Below are positions 23,775 to 33,157 of a DNA stretch of 64,000 nt, one piece after another; within the stretch, counting starts at the first letter, position 1, and each line of letters opens with the position of its first letter. A program made the translations under genes and the position numbers. The notes under the pieces were generated by a model, which did not search any database, was not told where the DNA came from, and was given only the letters and a program-made list of their open reading frames with translations. Origin of the DNA: Bradyrhizobium sp. AZCC 1693 (lineage in GTDB: Bacteria; Pseudomonadota; Alphaproteobacteria; Rhizobiales; Xanthobacteraceae); contig NZ_JAZHSD010000001.1 in the NCBI RefSeq assembly GCF_036924745.1, positions 496,001-560,000 of the forward strand, in the 5' to 3' direction.

Positions 23775-24857
23775 TTAGCGCAACTTCCCCCGCGCCGCCA
23801 CCGGCAGCGTGCCCAAAATCTCGTCACCGCGCACCATCACCACCTCGTCCATCATGTTGACGACGACGCAGACATGATTGGGCACGATCCGCACGACGTC
23901 GCCGACGACAGGCCGCGTGTTGCTGCGGGCCAGGTCGAGAAAGCCGTGCTCTTCCGCAAAGCGCGCGATCTTGGCTTCCGGGTGCTCCAGGATCAGCCCG
24001 TAACCGTCGAGCCCGCCGCCGGGATCGGAGGTCAGCGTCTTCGAGCCGGCGTCCAGAATGCCTCGATCCGGGCCGGCGCGGCTGACCACGGTGGAATAGA
24101 TGTTGAGCGCGCAATCGTCCCAACCGGCGACGCCGGCGGCGACCTGCATGCGGTCGTTGTAGATATAGGTGCCGGGCCGGTGCTCGGTGCCGCCCTTGAG
24201 CTTGCCGAGATTTTTCAGGTTTGGCGAACCGCCGGTGGAAACCATCGCAGCATCGAGCCCGTGCGCGCGGACGCCGGCCAGTGCTTCGTCGAAGAACTTC
24301 TGCGCCTCGGCCCAGCCGGTTTCGGTCGGATACAGCATGAAGCCCGCAAACGTCAGCCCCTTTGAGGCGGCAATCTCGCGCGCCAGCGCAATGGCTTCGG
24401 CTGGCGTTTCGACGCCGGCGCGCTTGCGCCCGGTGTCGCATTCGACCACGACCGACAGCGGGCGGCCGGAAGCGGCGACGGCCTGCGGCAGGCCCGCGAT
24501 CACGGTCGAATTGTCGGCGGCGACCGTCATGTTGGCCTTGGCCTGCAGCGCGGCAAGGCGGGCCATCTTCTCCTCGCCGATCAGGTTGTAGCTGATCAGG
24601 ATGTCGTCGATCCCGGCTTCCGCCATCACCTCGGCTTCGCCGAGTTTCTGGCAGGTGATGCCCTTGGCGCCGGCCGCGACCTGCATCTGTGCCAATAGCG
24701 GGCTCTTGTGGGTCTTGATATGCGGCCGGTTGGCGACGCCGGCCGTATCACAGGCCACCTGGACCCGCGCGATGTTGCGCTCGACGCGGTCCATGTCGAT
24801 GACGGCACAGGGCGTGCCGTATTCGCGGGCGATCTTGGCGGCGAGGGGCGTTGTCAT
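23775..24857 (-). CDS. DSD1 family PLP-dependent enzyme (D-threonine aldolase/D-serine dehydratase-like)
   Basis: A 360-aa fold-type III PLP enzyme with an alanine racemase-like N-terminal barrel and a metal-binding D-serine dehydratase-like C-terminal domain. The PLP lysine is in RPHIKTHKSPLLAQ (about residues 44-57). The barrel motifs VECDTGRKRAGVETP and VSTGGSPNLKNLG are present, and the C-terminal metal site is near IVPNHVCVVVNMMDEV (His/Cys pair). It would cleave or dehydrate a D-beta-hydroxy amino acid; the substrate cannot be assigned. The start at ATG 24857 follows AGAGAGAAGAG. Palindromic repeats of the same family flank the gene on both sides. Confidence 0.88.
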   Translation of the reverse strand: MTTPLAAKIAREYGTPCAVIDMDRVERNIARVQVACDTAGVANRPHIKTHKSPLLAQMQVAAGAKGITCQKLGEAEVMAEAGIDDILISYNLIGEEKMARLAALQAKANMTVAADNSTVIAGLPQAVAASGRPLSVVVECDTGRKRAGVETPAEAIALAREIAASKGLTFAGFMLYPTETGWAEAQKFFDEALAGVRAHGLDAAMVSTGGSPNLKNLGKLKGGTEHRPGTYIYNDRMQVAAGVAGWDDCALNIYSTVVSRAGPDRGILDAGSKTLTSDPGGGLDGYGLILEHPEAKIARFAEEHGFLDLARSNTRPVVGDVVRIVPNHVCVVVNMMDEVVMVRGDEILGTLPVAARGKLR

Positions 24858-24888
24858 GCTCTTCTCTCTGTTCGAAATCGTATGAACC

Positions 24889-24971
24889 CGTAGGATGGGT
24901 GGAGCGCAGCGATACCCATCAATTCCCGTCGATGCACTATGATGGGCATCGCTTCGCTCCACCCATCCTAC
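24889..24971. repeat. Palindromic repeat, family C, copy 2
   Basis: Bounded by CGTAGGATGGGT and ACCCATCCTA, with GGAGCGCAGCGATACCCATC and GATGGGCATCGCTTCGCTCC as inner arms. It lies between the DSD1 gene start and the Uup stop codon (24974). Confidence 0.85.
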
Positions 24972-24973
24972 AC

Positions 24974-26788
24974 TCAGGCCTGTTCAATTTCCTCGCGCAA
25001 AACTTCCAGCTCCAGCCAGCGGTCTTCGGCCGCCGCGAGCTCTTCCTGCGCCTTTGCGATCGCCGCGGAGGCCGCATCGAACTTCTTGCGATCCTTGGCG
25101 TAGAGGTCGGGATCGTCAAGCAGCTTCTGCTGTTTTGCGATCGCGGCCTGCAATTTTGCGATCGTCTTCGGCAGGGTTTCCAGCGCGTGCTTCTCGTTGA
25201 AGTTCAACCGGCGCTTTGATGCCGCTGAAGGCGCGGCCGCCCTGACTTCCTTCTTCTCCTCGACGGCCGCCGGCGCCTGCGGCGCTTCGCGCGCCAGATC
25301 CTCGCCGCGCTGCGCCAGCATGTCGGTGTAACCGCCGGCATATTCGATCCAGCGGCCATTGCCCTCGGGCGCGATCACCGACGTCACCACGCGGTCGAGG
25401 AAGTCGCGGTCATGGCTGATCAGGATCACCGTGCCTTCGTAGTCGCCGAGCATCTCCTCCAGCACGTCGAGGGTTTCGAGATCGAGATCGTTGGTCGGCT
25501 CGTCCAGCACCAGCAGGTTCGATGGTTTTGCCAGCGCACGCGCCAGCATCAGCCGGCCGCGCTCGCCGCCGGAGAGCACCTCGAGCGGGGTGCGCATCTG
25601 CTCCTGCGCGAACAGAAAATCCTTCATGTAGCTGACGACGTGCTTCGGCTTGCCGCCGACCATGACGTGGTCGCCGCGTCCGCCGGTCAAGGCTTCGGCC
25701 AGTGTCGATTTGGGGTCGAGGCTTTCGCGGTGCTGGTCGAGCGTCGCCATCTCGATATTGGCGCCGAGCCGGATCGTGCCGCTGTCAGGCGGATCATTGC
25801 CGATCAGGAGATGAACCAGTGTGGTCTTGCCGGCACCGTTCGGGCCGACGATGCCGATCCGGTCGCCGCGCTGTACCCGGATCGAGAAGCCATCAACGAT
25901 TCTGCGATCGCCATAGGCCTTGCTGATGTTCCTGGCCTCGATGACCATCCGGCCGGATTTCTCGGCTTCCGCGGCGGCGAGGTTGGCATTCCCGGTCGCG
26001 CCGCGATAAGTGCGCCGCTGGTCGCGCAGCGCATGCAGATTGCCGAGCCGCTTGACGTTGCGCTTGCGCCGGCCGGAGACGCCGTAGCGCAGCCAGTGTT
26101 CCTCGTTGACGATCTTGCGGTCGAGTTTGTGCTGGTCGCGCTCTTCCTCGGCCAGCACCTCATCGCGCCAGGATTCGAACGCCGAAAAACCGCGGTCGAT
26201 CTGCCTGATCTGGCCGCGGTCGAGCCAGGCGGTCGCGCGCGACAGGTTGGAGAGAAAGCGGCGGTCGTGGCTGATGAGGACGAGCGCGCATCGGCGGCTT
26301 TGCAGTTCGCCTTCCAGCCATTCGATGGTCGGAAGGTCGAGATGGTTAGTCGGCTCGTCCAGCAGCAATATGTCTGGCGAGGGCGCCAGCACCCGCGCCA
26401 GCGCCGCGCGGCGGGCTTCGCCGCCGGAGACATGCGCGGGGTCTTCGTCGCCGTGCAGCCCGAGCTGCTCGATGAGATAGCGCGCCTGGTAATGATCGTC
26501 GCCGGGGCCAAGGCCAGCCTCGACATAGGCCAGCGTCGTCTTGTGATCGCCGAAATCAGGCTCCTGCGGCAAATAGCGGATGGTGGCGCCGGGCTGCACG
26601 AAGCGGCTGCCGCCGTCGGGCTCGACGAGGCCGGCGGCGATCTTCAGAAGAGTCGATTTGCCGGAGCCGTTGCGGCCGATCAGGCAGACACGCTCGCCCG
26701 ACGACACCGATAGTTCCACGCCCGACAACAGCGGCGTGCCGCCAAACGTCAGCCTTATATCCTTCAACTGGATCAGCGGCGGCGCCAT
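24974..26788 (-). CDS. uup: ABC-F family ATPase, Uup type
   Basis: A 604-aa soluble protein with two ABC ATPase domains and no membrane segment. Domain 1 has Walker A GRNGSGKST (about residues 38-46), signature VSGGEARRA and Walker B ILLLDEPTNHLD. Domain 2 has GPNGAGKTT, LSGGERGRL and LLVLDEPTNDLD. A linker with basic residues (YGVSGRRKRNVKRLGNLH) joins them. The C-terminus (about 530-604) is a coiled coil beginning RLNFNEKHALETLPKTIAKL, typical of Uup. Uup proteins act on ribosomes or branched DNA intermediates. The start is three bases after the stop of the UPF0178 gene, so the two form an operon. Confidence 0.92.
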   Translation of the reverse strand: MAPPLIQLKDIRLTFGGTPLLSGVELSVSSGERVCLIGRNGSGKSTLLKIAAGLVEPDGGSRFVQPGATIRYLPQEPDFGDHKTTLAYVEAGLGPGDDHYQARYLIEQLGLHGDEDPAHVSGGEARRAALARVLAPSPDILLLDEPTNHLDLPTIEWLEGELQSRRCALVLISHDRRFLSNLSRATAWLDRGQIRQIDRGFSAFESWRDEVLAEEERDQHKLDRKIVNEEHWLRYGVSGRRKRNVKRLGNLHALRDQRRTYRGATGNANLAAAEAEKSGRMVIEARNISKAYGDRRIVDGFSIRVQRGDRIGIVGPNGAGKTTLVHLLIGNDPPDSGTIRLGANIEMATLDQHRESLDPKSTLAEALTGGRGDHVMVGGKPKHVVSYMKDFLFAQEQMRTPLEVLSGGERGRLMLARALAKPSNLLVLDEPTNDLDLETLDVLEEMLGDYEGTVILISHDRDFLDRVVTSVIAPEGNGRWIEYAGGYTDMLAQRGEDLAREAPQAPAAVEEKKEVRAAAPSAASKRRLNFNEKHALETLPKTIAKLQAAIAKQQKLLDDPDLYAKDRKKFDAASAAIAKAQEELAAAEDRWLELEVLREEIEQA

Positions 26789-26791
26789 CGT

Positions 26792-27286
26792 TCAATCCTG
26801 GTTCGGCGCAGGCTGCTGCGCCCGCTGGCGCTGGATGCGGCGGATGGTTTGGTCGAGCGCCGACAAAAACGCCGAGCGGTCGCGCGGCGAGTAGGATTTC
26901 GGCCCACCCGTCACTTCGCCCGATGAGCGCAGGTCGGTCATGAGGTTGCGCACGGCCAGCGTCATGCCGATCGATTGTTCGGTGAACGGCTTGCCATTCG
27001 GCGCAATCACCTCGGCGCCCGATTTCACGCAGCGGCTGGCGAGCGGGATATCCGACGTGATGACGATATCGCCTTTGCCGGCGCGCTCCGCGATCCAGTC
27101 ATCGGCGGCATCCATCCCGGAACCGGCGGCGATGCGCGCGATCAGCGGGTCCTGTGGCACGCGGATGAAATTGCCGGCGACCACGCTGACCGGCAAGCCG
27201 TGCCGGATCGCGACGCGATAGATCTCGTCCTTCACCGGGCAGGCGTCGGCATCGACATAGATGCGGGTGGGGTTCAATTCAGGCAT
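26792..27286 (-). CDS. UPF0178 (YaiI/YqxD) family protein
   Basis: A 164-aa protein of DUF188, a PIN-like (NYN-related) fold predicted to be a nuclease. The N-terminal motif is [19 protein letters not shown], followed by [20 protein letters not shown] and [20 protein letters not shown]. The acidic residues expected for metal binding are therefore present. The C-terminal [20 protein letters not shown] and [13 protein letters not shown] are also standard for the family. ATG 27286 was chosen because the family begins at this motif; the frame is open 51 codons upstream with no family similarity. It is cotranscribed with uup. Confidence 0.92.
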   Translation of the reverse strand: MPELNPTRIYVDADACPVKDEIYRVAIRHGLPVSVVAGNFIRVPQDPLIARIAAGSGMDAADDWIAERAGKGDIVITSDIPLASRCVKSGAEVIAPNGKPFTEQSIGMTLAVRNLMTDLRSSGEVTGGPKSYSPRDRSAFLSALDQTIRRIQRQRAQQPAPNQD

Positions 27287-27431
27287 ATCTCGGCGGTGTG
27301 TTCTTGCCCGCGCGTGGTAGCCTATTCGATGCCTGAATGCGAGGAAAACAGGGGGCGGAACACGCTTGCCACGGTACATTCTTTGCGTACGATAAATGGC
27401 TGAAAACAACCAAGAACAAGAGGAAACCGGC

Positions 27432-28226
27432 ATGCCCATCGAGCCGTATCGCGTCCATGCCTACAACACCGCAAAACAATCCGAAAACAAGATGCATGAC
27501 GACACCGTCGCAAAGCGGTTCGGATTCTCGGGCGGGCTGGTCCCGGGCGTCGACGTGATGGCCTACATGATGCACTTGCCGGTCGCCAAATGGGGCCGCG
27601 CCTTTCTCGAACGCGGCCTGATCGATGCCCGTTTCGTCGAGCCGGTCTATGACGGCGAACTCGCGGAGCTGACGGCGGAGGAAAGCAATGGCGTGCTTTC
27701 GATAGAGGTGCAGAGCCGCGGCGAGCTTTGCGCCACTGGCACCGCGTCATTGCCGGCATCTGTGCCGGCTGTTTCGATCGCAGACTACAAGGAAGTTGCG
27801 GCCGCGGCGGAGCGCAAACCGGTCAATGCCGCTTCCTACGAAGTCGGCAAATGGCTCGGCACCGCGCCGCTCGACTGGGCCGACGGGGCGGCCAGCGAAT
27901 ATCTCAGAAATATCAGGGAAGCCGATCCGATCTACGCGAAGGAGGGTCTGGGTCATCCCGGTCTGCTGCAACGGGTGATGAATCGCGCGCTGGTCGACAA
28001 CGCCATTTTGGGGCCCTGGATTCACGCCGGCAGCCGGATGCAATTGCTTTCGGCCGCCAAGAGCGGCGATGTAATCACGGCGCGCGCGAAGGTCATCGGC
28101 AATTACGACAAGAAGGGCCACCGCTTCGTCGAACTCGACGCGCTGGTCGTCGGCAACGGCCAGACGCCGCTGGCGCATTGCCACCACGTCGCGATCTACC
28201 AGCCGCGCGAGCAGGCTGCGGCGTAG
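27432..28226 (+). CDS. MaoC-like hotdog-fold protein of unknown substrate
   Basis: A 264-aa protein that appears to have two hotdog halves. The N-terminal half contains [20 protein letters not shown] (the FxGGLVPG turn resembles the dehydratase loop). The C-terminal half ends with [20 protein letters not shown] and [11 protein letters not shown]. The ATG at 27432 has AGAGGAAA eight bases upstream; an in-frame ATG at 27396 has none. It is divergent from the UPF0178/uup operon. A role as an acyl-CoA hydratase or thioester-binding protein is plausible from fold alone; no pathway neighbour helps. Confidence 0.75.
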   Translation: MPIEPYRVHAYNTAKQSENKMHDDTVAKRFGFSGGLVPGVDVMAYMMHLPVAKWGRAFLERGLIDARFVEPVYDGELAELTAEESNGVLSIEVQSRGELCATGTASLPASVPAVSIADYKEVAAAAERKPVNAASYEVGKWLGTAPLDWADGAASEYLRNIREADPIYAKEGLGHPGLLQRVMNRALVDNAILGPWIHAGSRMQLLSAAKSGDVITARAKVIGNYDKKGHRFVELDALVVGNGQTPLAHCHHVAIYQPREQAAA

Positions 28227-28251
28227 AGGGCAGGCTCGCCTAAACTCATCC

Positions 28252-28372
28252 CGTCATTCCCCGCGAAGGCGGGGAATCCAGTACGCCGCGGCCTCTCGGT
28301 TTTATCGCTGACGTCTCTGGGATACTGGATCGCCCGCCCCAGTGCGCAATTGCGCACAAGGCGGGCGATGAC
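28252..28372. repeat. Dispersed palindromic repeat, family D
   Basis: Begins CGTCATTCCCCGCGAAGGCG and ends AAGGCGGGCGATGAC. Inside are CCAGTACGCCGCGGCC, GGATACTGGATCGCCCGCC and the perfect palindrome GTGCGCAATTGCGCAC (28342-28357). The same palindrome and the TACGCCGCGG string occur in the repeat split by the IS1111-type element at 11531-13099. Confidence 0.8.
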
Positions 28373-28401
28373 TGTTTTCTATGTGGCTGGCAGCGCAGCC
28401 C

Positions 28402-30774
28402 TCACGCCGCCTTCGCCTTCGCATCCTGGATCGCGCGCCACACCCGTTCCGGCGTCAGCGGCATGTCGATCTGCGTGATGCCATATTCCGACAGCGCATC
28501 AATCACGGCGTTGACGACGCAGACGAGGCTGCCGGCGCAGCCGGCTTCGCCGCATCCCTTGGTACCCAGCGGATTGGATTTTGCGGGCGAGGGATGGTCG
28601 CCGACTTCCATCGGCGGGATGTCCTCCGCGCGCGGCAGCGCGTAATCCATGAACGAGCCGGTGATCGGCTGGCCGCTGGAATCGTAACTGACCTGCTCCA
28701 TCAGCGCCTGGCCGATGCCTTGCGCCACGCCGCCATGCAACTGGCCGGCGACGATCATCGGGTTGACCACGGTGCCGAAATCGTTGACGGCGAAATAGCG
28801 CACGATTTGCACGACGCCGGTCTCGGGATCGATTTCCACTTCCGCGACATGGCAGCCATTGGGGAAGGTGGAGGGCGTGTCCGTGGTGGCATGGTCGACG
28901 TCGAGCGACAGCGGCACGCCCTCCGGCATCTTGCCCTCGCGCACGCGCTGCGCCACCTCCATGATGCCGATCGAGCGGTCGGTGCCGGCGATGGTGAAGC
29001 GGCCTTGTGCGAATTCGATATCGCCTTCGGACGCCTCCATCAGATGCGCGGCGGCCTGCTTGCCTTTTGCGATCACGAGCGCGGAAGCCTCCACGATCGC
29101 CTGGCCGGTTGCGGTGATCGAGCGCGAGCCGCCGGTGCCATTGCCGAAGCGGACGAGATCGCTGTCGTTCTGCTCCATCGTAATCCTTTCGAAGGGAACG
29201 CCGAGCTGCGCCGAAAGCACCTGCGCGAACGGCGTGGCGTGGCCCTGGCCGTAATCGAGCGTGCCGGTGGTCAGCTTCACCGAACCATCCGGCTCGAACG
29301 TGATCTTGCCGAGTTCGCCGCTCGGAGGCGCAGTCACTTCGAGATAGGAGCCGACGGCGAAGCCGCGCAGCTTGCCGCTCTTTTTGCTTTCCTTCTTGCG
29401 CTTGGCAAAATTGGCGTGGTCGGAAATCTCCAGCGCCTTGTTGAAGACGCATGCGAAATCGCCGCTGTCATAGGTGACGCCGGAGGCCGCCGCGAACGGC
29501 AGTTGCGCCGGCTTGATGAAGTTGCGCCTGCGAAGCGTGAGACGGCTGATCCCCATTTCGTCGGCGGCGCGGTCGATCAGCCGCTCCATGTAGTAGTTGG
29601 CTTCGGGCCGGCCGGCGCCGCGATAGGCGCCCATCAGCGTGGTGTTGGTCAAAACCGTCTTGATGTCGACGCCGAGCAGCGGCGTGCGGTAGACGCTCGC
29701 GAGATTCTTGCCGGTGTTGAGCGACAACGGCCCCGGTGCCACGCCGGTGATGTAGGCGCCGAGATTGCCGTAACCCTGCAGGCGCACCGCGAGAAACTTG
29801 CCTTCGGCATCGAGCGCCAGTTCGGCGTGGATGAGCTGCGCGCGGCCGTGGCTGTCGGAGAGGAAGCTGGTCGAGCGTTCATCGGTCCATTTCACCGGGC
29901 GGCCCAGTGCCTTCGCCGCGTGCAGGATGCAGGTGTATTCGGGATAGCTGACGTTCTTCATGCCGAAGGAGCCGCCGACATTGGCGGTCAGGATGCGGAC
30001 CTTGTCGTTCGGCACGTTGAGGATTTTCGCCAGCGTCACCTTGTTGCCGGAGACGCCTTGTGTCGGCACCTGCAGCGTGAAGCGTTCGGCCGCCCTGTCA
30101 AAGGCCGCCAGCGCCACGCGCGGCTCCATCGACACCACGGCAACGCGGGTGTTGACGATGTCGAGTCTTGTCACATGCGCAGCAGTGGCAAACGCCGCGT
30201 CGATCTTGGCCGTATCGCCATAGTGGTAGTCGAGCGCGACGTTACCAGGGATATGATCGTAGAGCTGCGGCGCGCCGGGCTTGGCGGCTTCCGCGGCATC
30301 GGTCACGGCGGGAAGCGGCTCGATCTCGAGTTCGACGGCCTCCGCCGCATCGCGCGCCTGCGCCGGCGTTTCCGCGACCACGAAGGCGATGGGATCGCCG
30401 ACAAAGCGAACCTTGTCGGTCGCCAGCGCCGGACGGTTGGTCTGCAACAGCGGCGAGCCGTCGCGGCTCTTCAAGGGCAGGCCACAGGTGAAAGGGTTGT
30501 AACCGGCGGCTTCGAGGTCCTTGCCGGTCCAGACGCCGAGCACACCGGGCATGGCCTTGGCGGCGGCGGTGTCGATCGCCTTGATGATCCCGTGGGCATG
30601 GCTGGAGCGCACCATCCAGCAATAGGCCTGGCCGGGCAGGGTGAAATCGTCGGTATATTTGCCCTTGCCGCGCACCAGCGTGTCGTCTTCCCTGCGGCGC
30701 ACAGGCTGCCCCACCCCGTATTTTTGCAGTGCGATAGCGTTGCCCAGGGAGGAGGCCGGCGTGTGATCTTGCAT
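28402..30774 (-). CDS. Xanthine dehydrogenase family molybdopterin-binding subunit (CoxL-like, form II)
   Basis: A 790-aa large subunit of a molybdenum hydroxylase carrying the Mo-cytosine dinucleotide cofactor. The active-site loop reads GAYRGAGRPEANYYMERLID, the AYRGAGR version that marks form II CoxL-like enzymes rather than true CO dehydrogenases (AYRCSFR). The conserved base is the Glu in GTKGCGEAGCAGS near the C-terminus. NVGGSFGMKN and the TGTLDYGQGHATPFAQ loop are also present. ATG 30774 was chosen over GTG 30783. No medium (FAD) or small (2Fe-2S) subunit gene lies next to it, so partners must come from elsewhere. The substrate is unknown. Confidence 0.92.
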   Translation of the reverse strand: MQDHTPASSLGNAIALQKYGVGQPVRRREDDTLVRGKGKYTDDFTLPGQAYCWMVRSSHAHGIIKAIDTAAAKAMPGVLGVWTGKDLEAAGYNPFTCGLPLKSRDGSPLLQTNRPALATDKVRFVGDPIAFVVAETPAQARDAAEAVELEIEPLPAVTDAAEAAKPGAPQLYDHIPGNVALDYHYGDTAKIDAAFATAAHVTRLDIVNTRVAVVSMEPRVALAAFDRAAERFTLQVPTQGVSGNKVTLAKILNVPNDKVRILTANVGGSFGMKNVSYPEYTCILHAAKALGRPVKWTDERSTSFLSDSHGRAQLIHAELALDAEGKFLAVRLQGYGNLGAYITGVAPGPLSLNTGKNLASVYRTPLLGVDIKTVLTNTTLMGAYRGAGRPEANYYMERLIDRAADEMGISRLTLRRRNFIKPAQLPFAAASGVTYDSGDFACVFNKALEISDHANFAKRKKESKKSGKLRGFAVGSYLEVTAPPSGELGKITFEPDGSVKLTTGTLDYGQGHATPFAQVLSAQLGVPFERITMEQNDSDLVRFGNGTGGSRSITATGQAIVEASALVIAKGKQAAAHLMEASEGDIEFAQGRFTIAGTDRSIGIMEVAQRVREGKMPEGVPLSLDVDHATTDTPSTFPNGCHVAEVEIDPETGVVQIVRYFAVNDFGTVVNPMIVAGQLHGGVAQGIGQALMEQVSYDSSGQPITGSFMDYALPRAEDIPPMEVGDHPSPAKSNPLGTKGCGEAGCAGSLVCVVNAVIDALSEYGITQIDMPLTPERVWRAIQDAKAKAA

Positions 30775-30982
30775 CGAAAACACCTGAAATGCTGGATTTT
30801 CTTGGATTTTCCCGTTCGGCGCGGGTTCCCGCTCAGATAACGCACCGCGTCATGCCCGACAACGCCTGATTGGGCATAGTCCTATGTGATGGGTTGTTGC
30901 GTAGCCCCTTGGCGCTGCTAAAGTTTCCGTGAACGGTAATTTTCTTCGTCGGCCCGGAAGTGGCCGCGGAAAGACAGTTTTG

Positions 30983-32026
30983 ATGAATGAGGACACGCGG
31001 CTGCGCGAAGGGCTTCCGGCCTGCGCAAGCCCGTCAGGGTCGGTTGCGGCGGCCACGGCAAACGGTGTCTATGCCGCGCTCGACCTTGGCACCAATAATT
31101 GCCGGCTTTTGATCGCCAGTCCGGCCGGCGACAGTTTTCGCGTGGTGGATTCGTTTTCGCGGATCATCCGGCTCGGTGAGGGCATTTCCGCAACCGGTTC
31201 CATCAGCGAGGCGGCGATCGACCGCGCCATCGCGGCGCTGAGCATCTGCAGCGACAAGATCCGCTATCGCAAGGCCCACCGCCTGCGGCTGATCGCCACC
31301 GAGGCCTGTCGTGCCGCCGCCAATGCCGAAAACTTTCGCGCCCGCGTCGCGGCCGAGACCGGCATCCGGCTCGAGGTGATCGATCGCGAGACCGAGGCGA
31401 CGCTGGCCGTGATCGGCTGCTCGCCGCTGCTCGACGCAAAAGGGCGGGGCGCGATCCTGTTCGACATCGGCGGCGGCTCTACCGAACTGGTCCGGATCGA
31501 GCGCGATCCCGCCGAGCAGAATGCGCCGCCGCGGATCAAGGCGTGGATGTCGATCCCGCTCGGCGTCGTCACGTTGGCCGAGCATTTCGGCGGACGTGAC
31601 GTCACGGCGCAAGCCTATGCGCGGATGGTGCGCGAAGTCGCGCAATATGTGGCGCCGTTCGCTGGCGAGCACGGCATGGATTTGCACGACATGCATATGC
31701 TGGGCACGTCCGGCACCGTGACGACGCTCGCCGGTGTCCATCTCAATCTGGCGCGCTATGACCGCCGCCGGATCGATGGCATCTGGATGAACGGTTCCGA
31801 CGTCACCACGGTGATCCAGCGGCTGCTCGGCATGAGCTATCAGGAGCGCGCCAACAATAATTGCATCAGCGTCGAGCGCGCCGATCTGGTGCTGGCCGGC
31901 TGCGCCATTCTCGACGCGATCCGCGATGCCTTCCCGCTGCCGCGGCTGCGCGTCGCCGACCGTGGCCTGCGCGAGGGCATGCTGGTCGAGATGATGCGCG
32001 AGGACGGCGCCCTCCGGGCGTGCTAA
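30983..32026 (+). CDS. Ppx/GppA family phosphatase (exopolyphosphatase)
   Basis: A 347-aa member of the ASKHA phosphatases that hydrolyse polyphosphate or guanosine pentaphosphate. It has the first phosphate-binding loop AALDLGTNNCRLLIA (about residues 32-46), the catalytic-Glu region DRETEATLAVIGCS, the second loop ILFDIGGGSTELV and the adenosine-type motif MHMLGTSGTVTTLAGVHL. At about 350 aa it is the short two-domain form common in alphaproteobacteria. ATG 30983 is preferred over GTG 30929 because upstream residues are not conserved-looking. RlmE usually follows this gene; here a phasin gene on the opposite strand separates them. Confidence 0.9.
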   Translation: MNEDTRLREGLPACASPSGSVAAATANGVYAALDLGTNNCRLLIASPAGDSFRVVDSFSRIIRLGEGISATGSISEAAIDRAIAALSICSDKIRYRKAHRLRLIATEACRAAANAENFRARVAAETGIRLEVIDRETEATLAVIGCSPLLDAKGRGAILFDIGGGSTELVRIERDPAEQNAPPRIKAWMSIPLGVVTLAEHFGGRDVTAQAYARMVREVAQYVAPFAGEHGMDLHDMHMLGTSGTVTTLAGVHLNLARYDRRRIDGIWMNGSDVTTVIQRLLGMSYQERANNNCISVERADLVLAGCAILDAIRDAFPLPRLRVADRGLREGMLVEMMREDGALRAC

Positions 32027-32081
32027 TGCGCATCCATCCGTGCAGTTGGTTCGGAAGCCTCCCCGCTATGTCCAGCAACGC

Positions 32082-32110
32082 AAGAGCGGCTGAGTGTGTC
32101 AGCCGCTCTT
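32082..32110. terminator. Strong bidirectional hairpin terminator candidate
   Basis: Perfect 12-bp stem AAGAGCGGCTGA/TCAGCCGCTCTT with the loop GTGTG, in the 112-bp gap between the convergent ppx and phasin genes. No long U tract follows on either strand, so efficiency is uncertain. Confidence 0.75.
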
Positions 32111-32138
32111 CTGTCAATGTTGAAACCGGGAGGCTGGA

Positions 32139-32768
32139 CTAGGCAGCACGCCGGATCTCTTCCAATTTTTCATTGATCTGTCTTCCAGCGTCGTCGGCCA
32201 ATTTGAGCGACATGTCGGCGATCCGATGGCTGCTCTCCAGAACAGTTCCCACGGTCTCACGCAGCATGTCACTTTGTACGGCTGCAACGTCTTGCGGCGT
32301 TCGGCAGGTCCACAATTCATTCATGCGATCCATATTTTGTTCGACCTGACGCCGGACAAGCTGGAAGTACTCTCGCGACATCCCGCCCATCACATTGGCA
32401 GCCGCCGTGCTGGCGTAAAGCATGGTTTGGACGTTGCGGGTCGATCGTTCCGTTGCCTGCTGCGCACCGTCACCCGACAAGCCGAGCGTGCGACCGAATT
32501 GCTCCGTAGACCGGCCCATGACCGTGGTTGCCATCTCCAGACCGAAGCGCCAGGCGTTCTGTAGCGTTTCGGCGTTTTGCTGGAGCAGATTGGCACCTGC
32601 CCGAGCCACTTCCTGCCCGGTGTCAGCCGCGACTTGGCCGACGCGCGTCGTCTGCTCGGCTACAGCCTGTCCGATACGGCTTGTCTGTTCGGCAGTCCTC
32701 TCGGCGGCGCGGCGGGCAGCGTCCTCAATGCCTTGTGTAGACTTTTCCTCCTGGCGTGGGTTTGCCAT
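32139..32768 (-). CDS. Phasin family protein (1)
   Basis: A 209-aa phasin, an amphipathic helical protein that coats polyhydroxybutyrate granules. The N-terminal part is a heptad-like Ala/Gln/Thr-rich region (AAERTAEQTSRIGQAVAEQ). The phasin_2 core follows (NAETLQNAWRFGLEMATTVM) and then a region with AANVMGGMSREYFQLVRRQV. There is no signal peptide or Cys-rich motif. GGAGAAC lies a few bases before ATG 32768. The gene sits between ppx and rlmE on the opposite strand and faces the terminator at 32082-32110. A second, shorter phasin is at 35255-35722. Confidence 0.88.
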   Translation of the reverse strand: MANPRQEEKSTQGIEDAARRAAERTAEQTSRIGQAVAEQTTRVGQVAADTGQEVARAGANLLQQNAETLQNAWRFGLEMATTVMGRSTEQFGRTLGLSGDGAQQATERSTRNVQTMLYASTAAANVMGGMSREYFQLVRRQVEQNMDRMNELWTCRTPQDVAAVQSDMLRETVGTVLESSHRIADMSLKLADDAGRQINEKLEEIRRAA

Positions 32769-33157
32769 CTTTGTTCTCCGCTGATTGCAGGTTGATGACT
32801 TGCCCCAGCTCCTTCCCGAGCAACGCAAACACTGTGGGACCGTTCCGGGCCAGCCCATCTTTTCCCGCGACCCTCGATGGTTCTCTGGGAGCGACCGCAT
32901 ATCGCGGATGTTCCGCAACTGGCTCTCACCTGCCGCAAATTCGGCTGGCTACTCAAGTCACGATTCCCGGCAAATGTTCGCTGCTGGGCTATTTCGTCGA
33001 TCTTGTGATATTGCGTATGCCCACCATCGGGCTGATGGTGATGAGCACCCGAATGGCGGGAGCGGCCGGTCCTCATCCTCGCTTCAATGCCTGGCGGGTT
33101 CCGTGCTATTGATTCCAATCTCCGAGCCGCGGCTGACTTTTCAACACAAGCATTGAC

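Noticed and set aside
28381..30840. An 819-codon plus-strand open frame.
   Set aside because: Antisense shadow of the molybdenum hydroxylase large-subunit gene.
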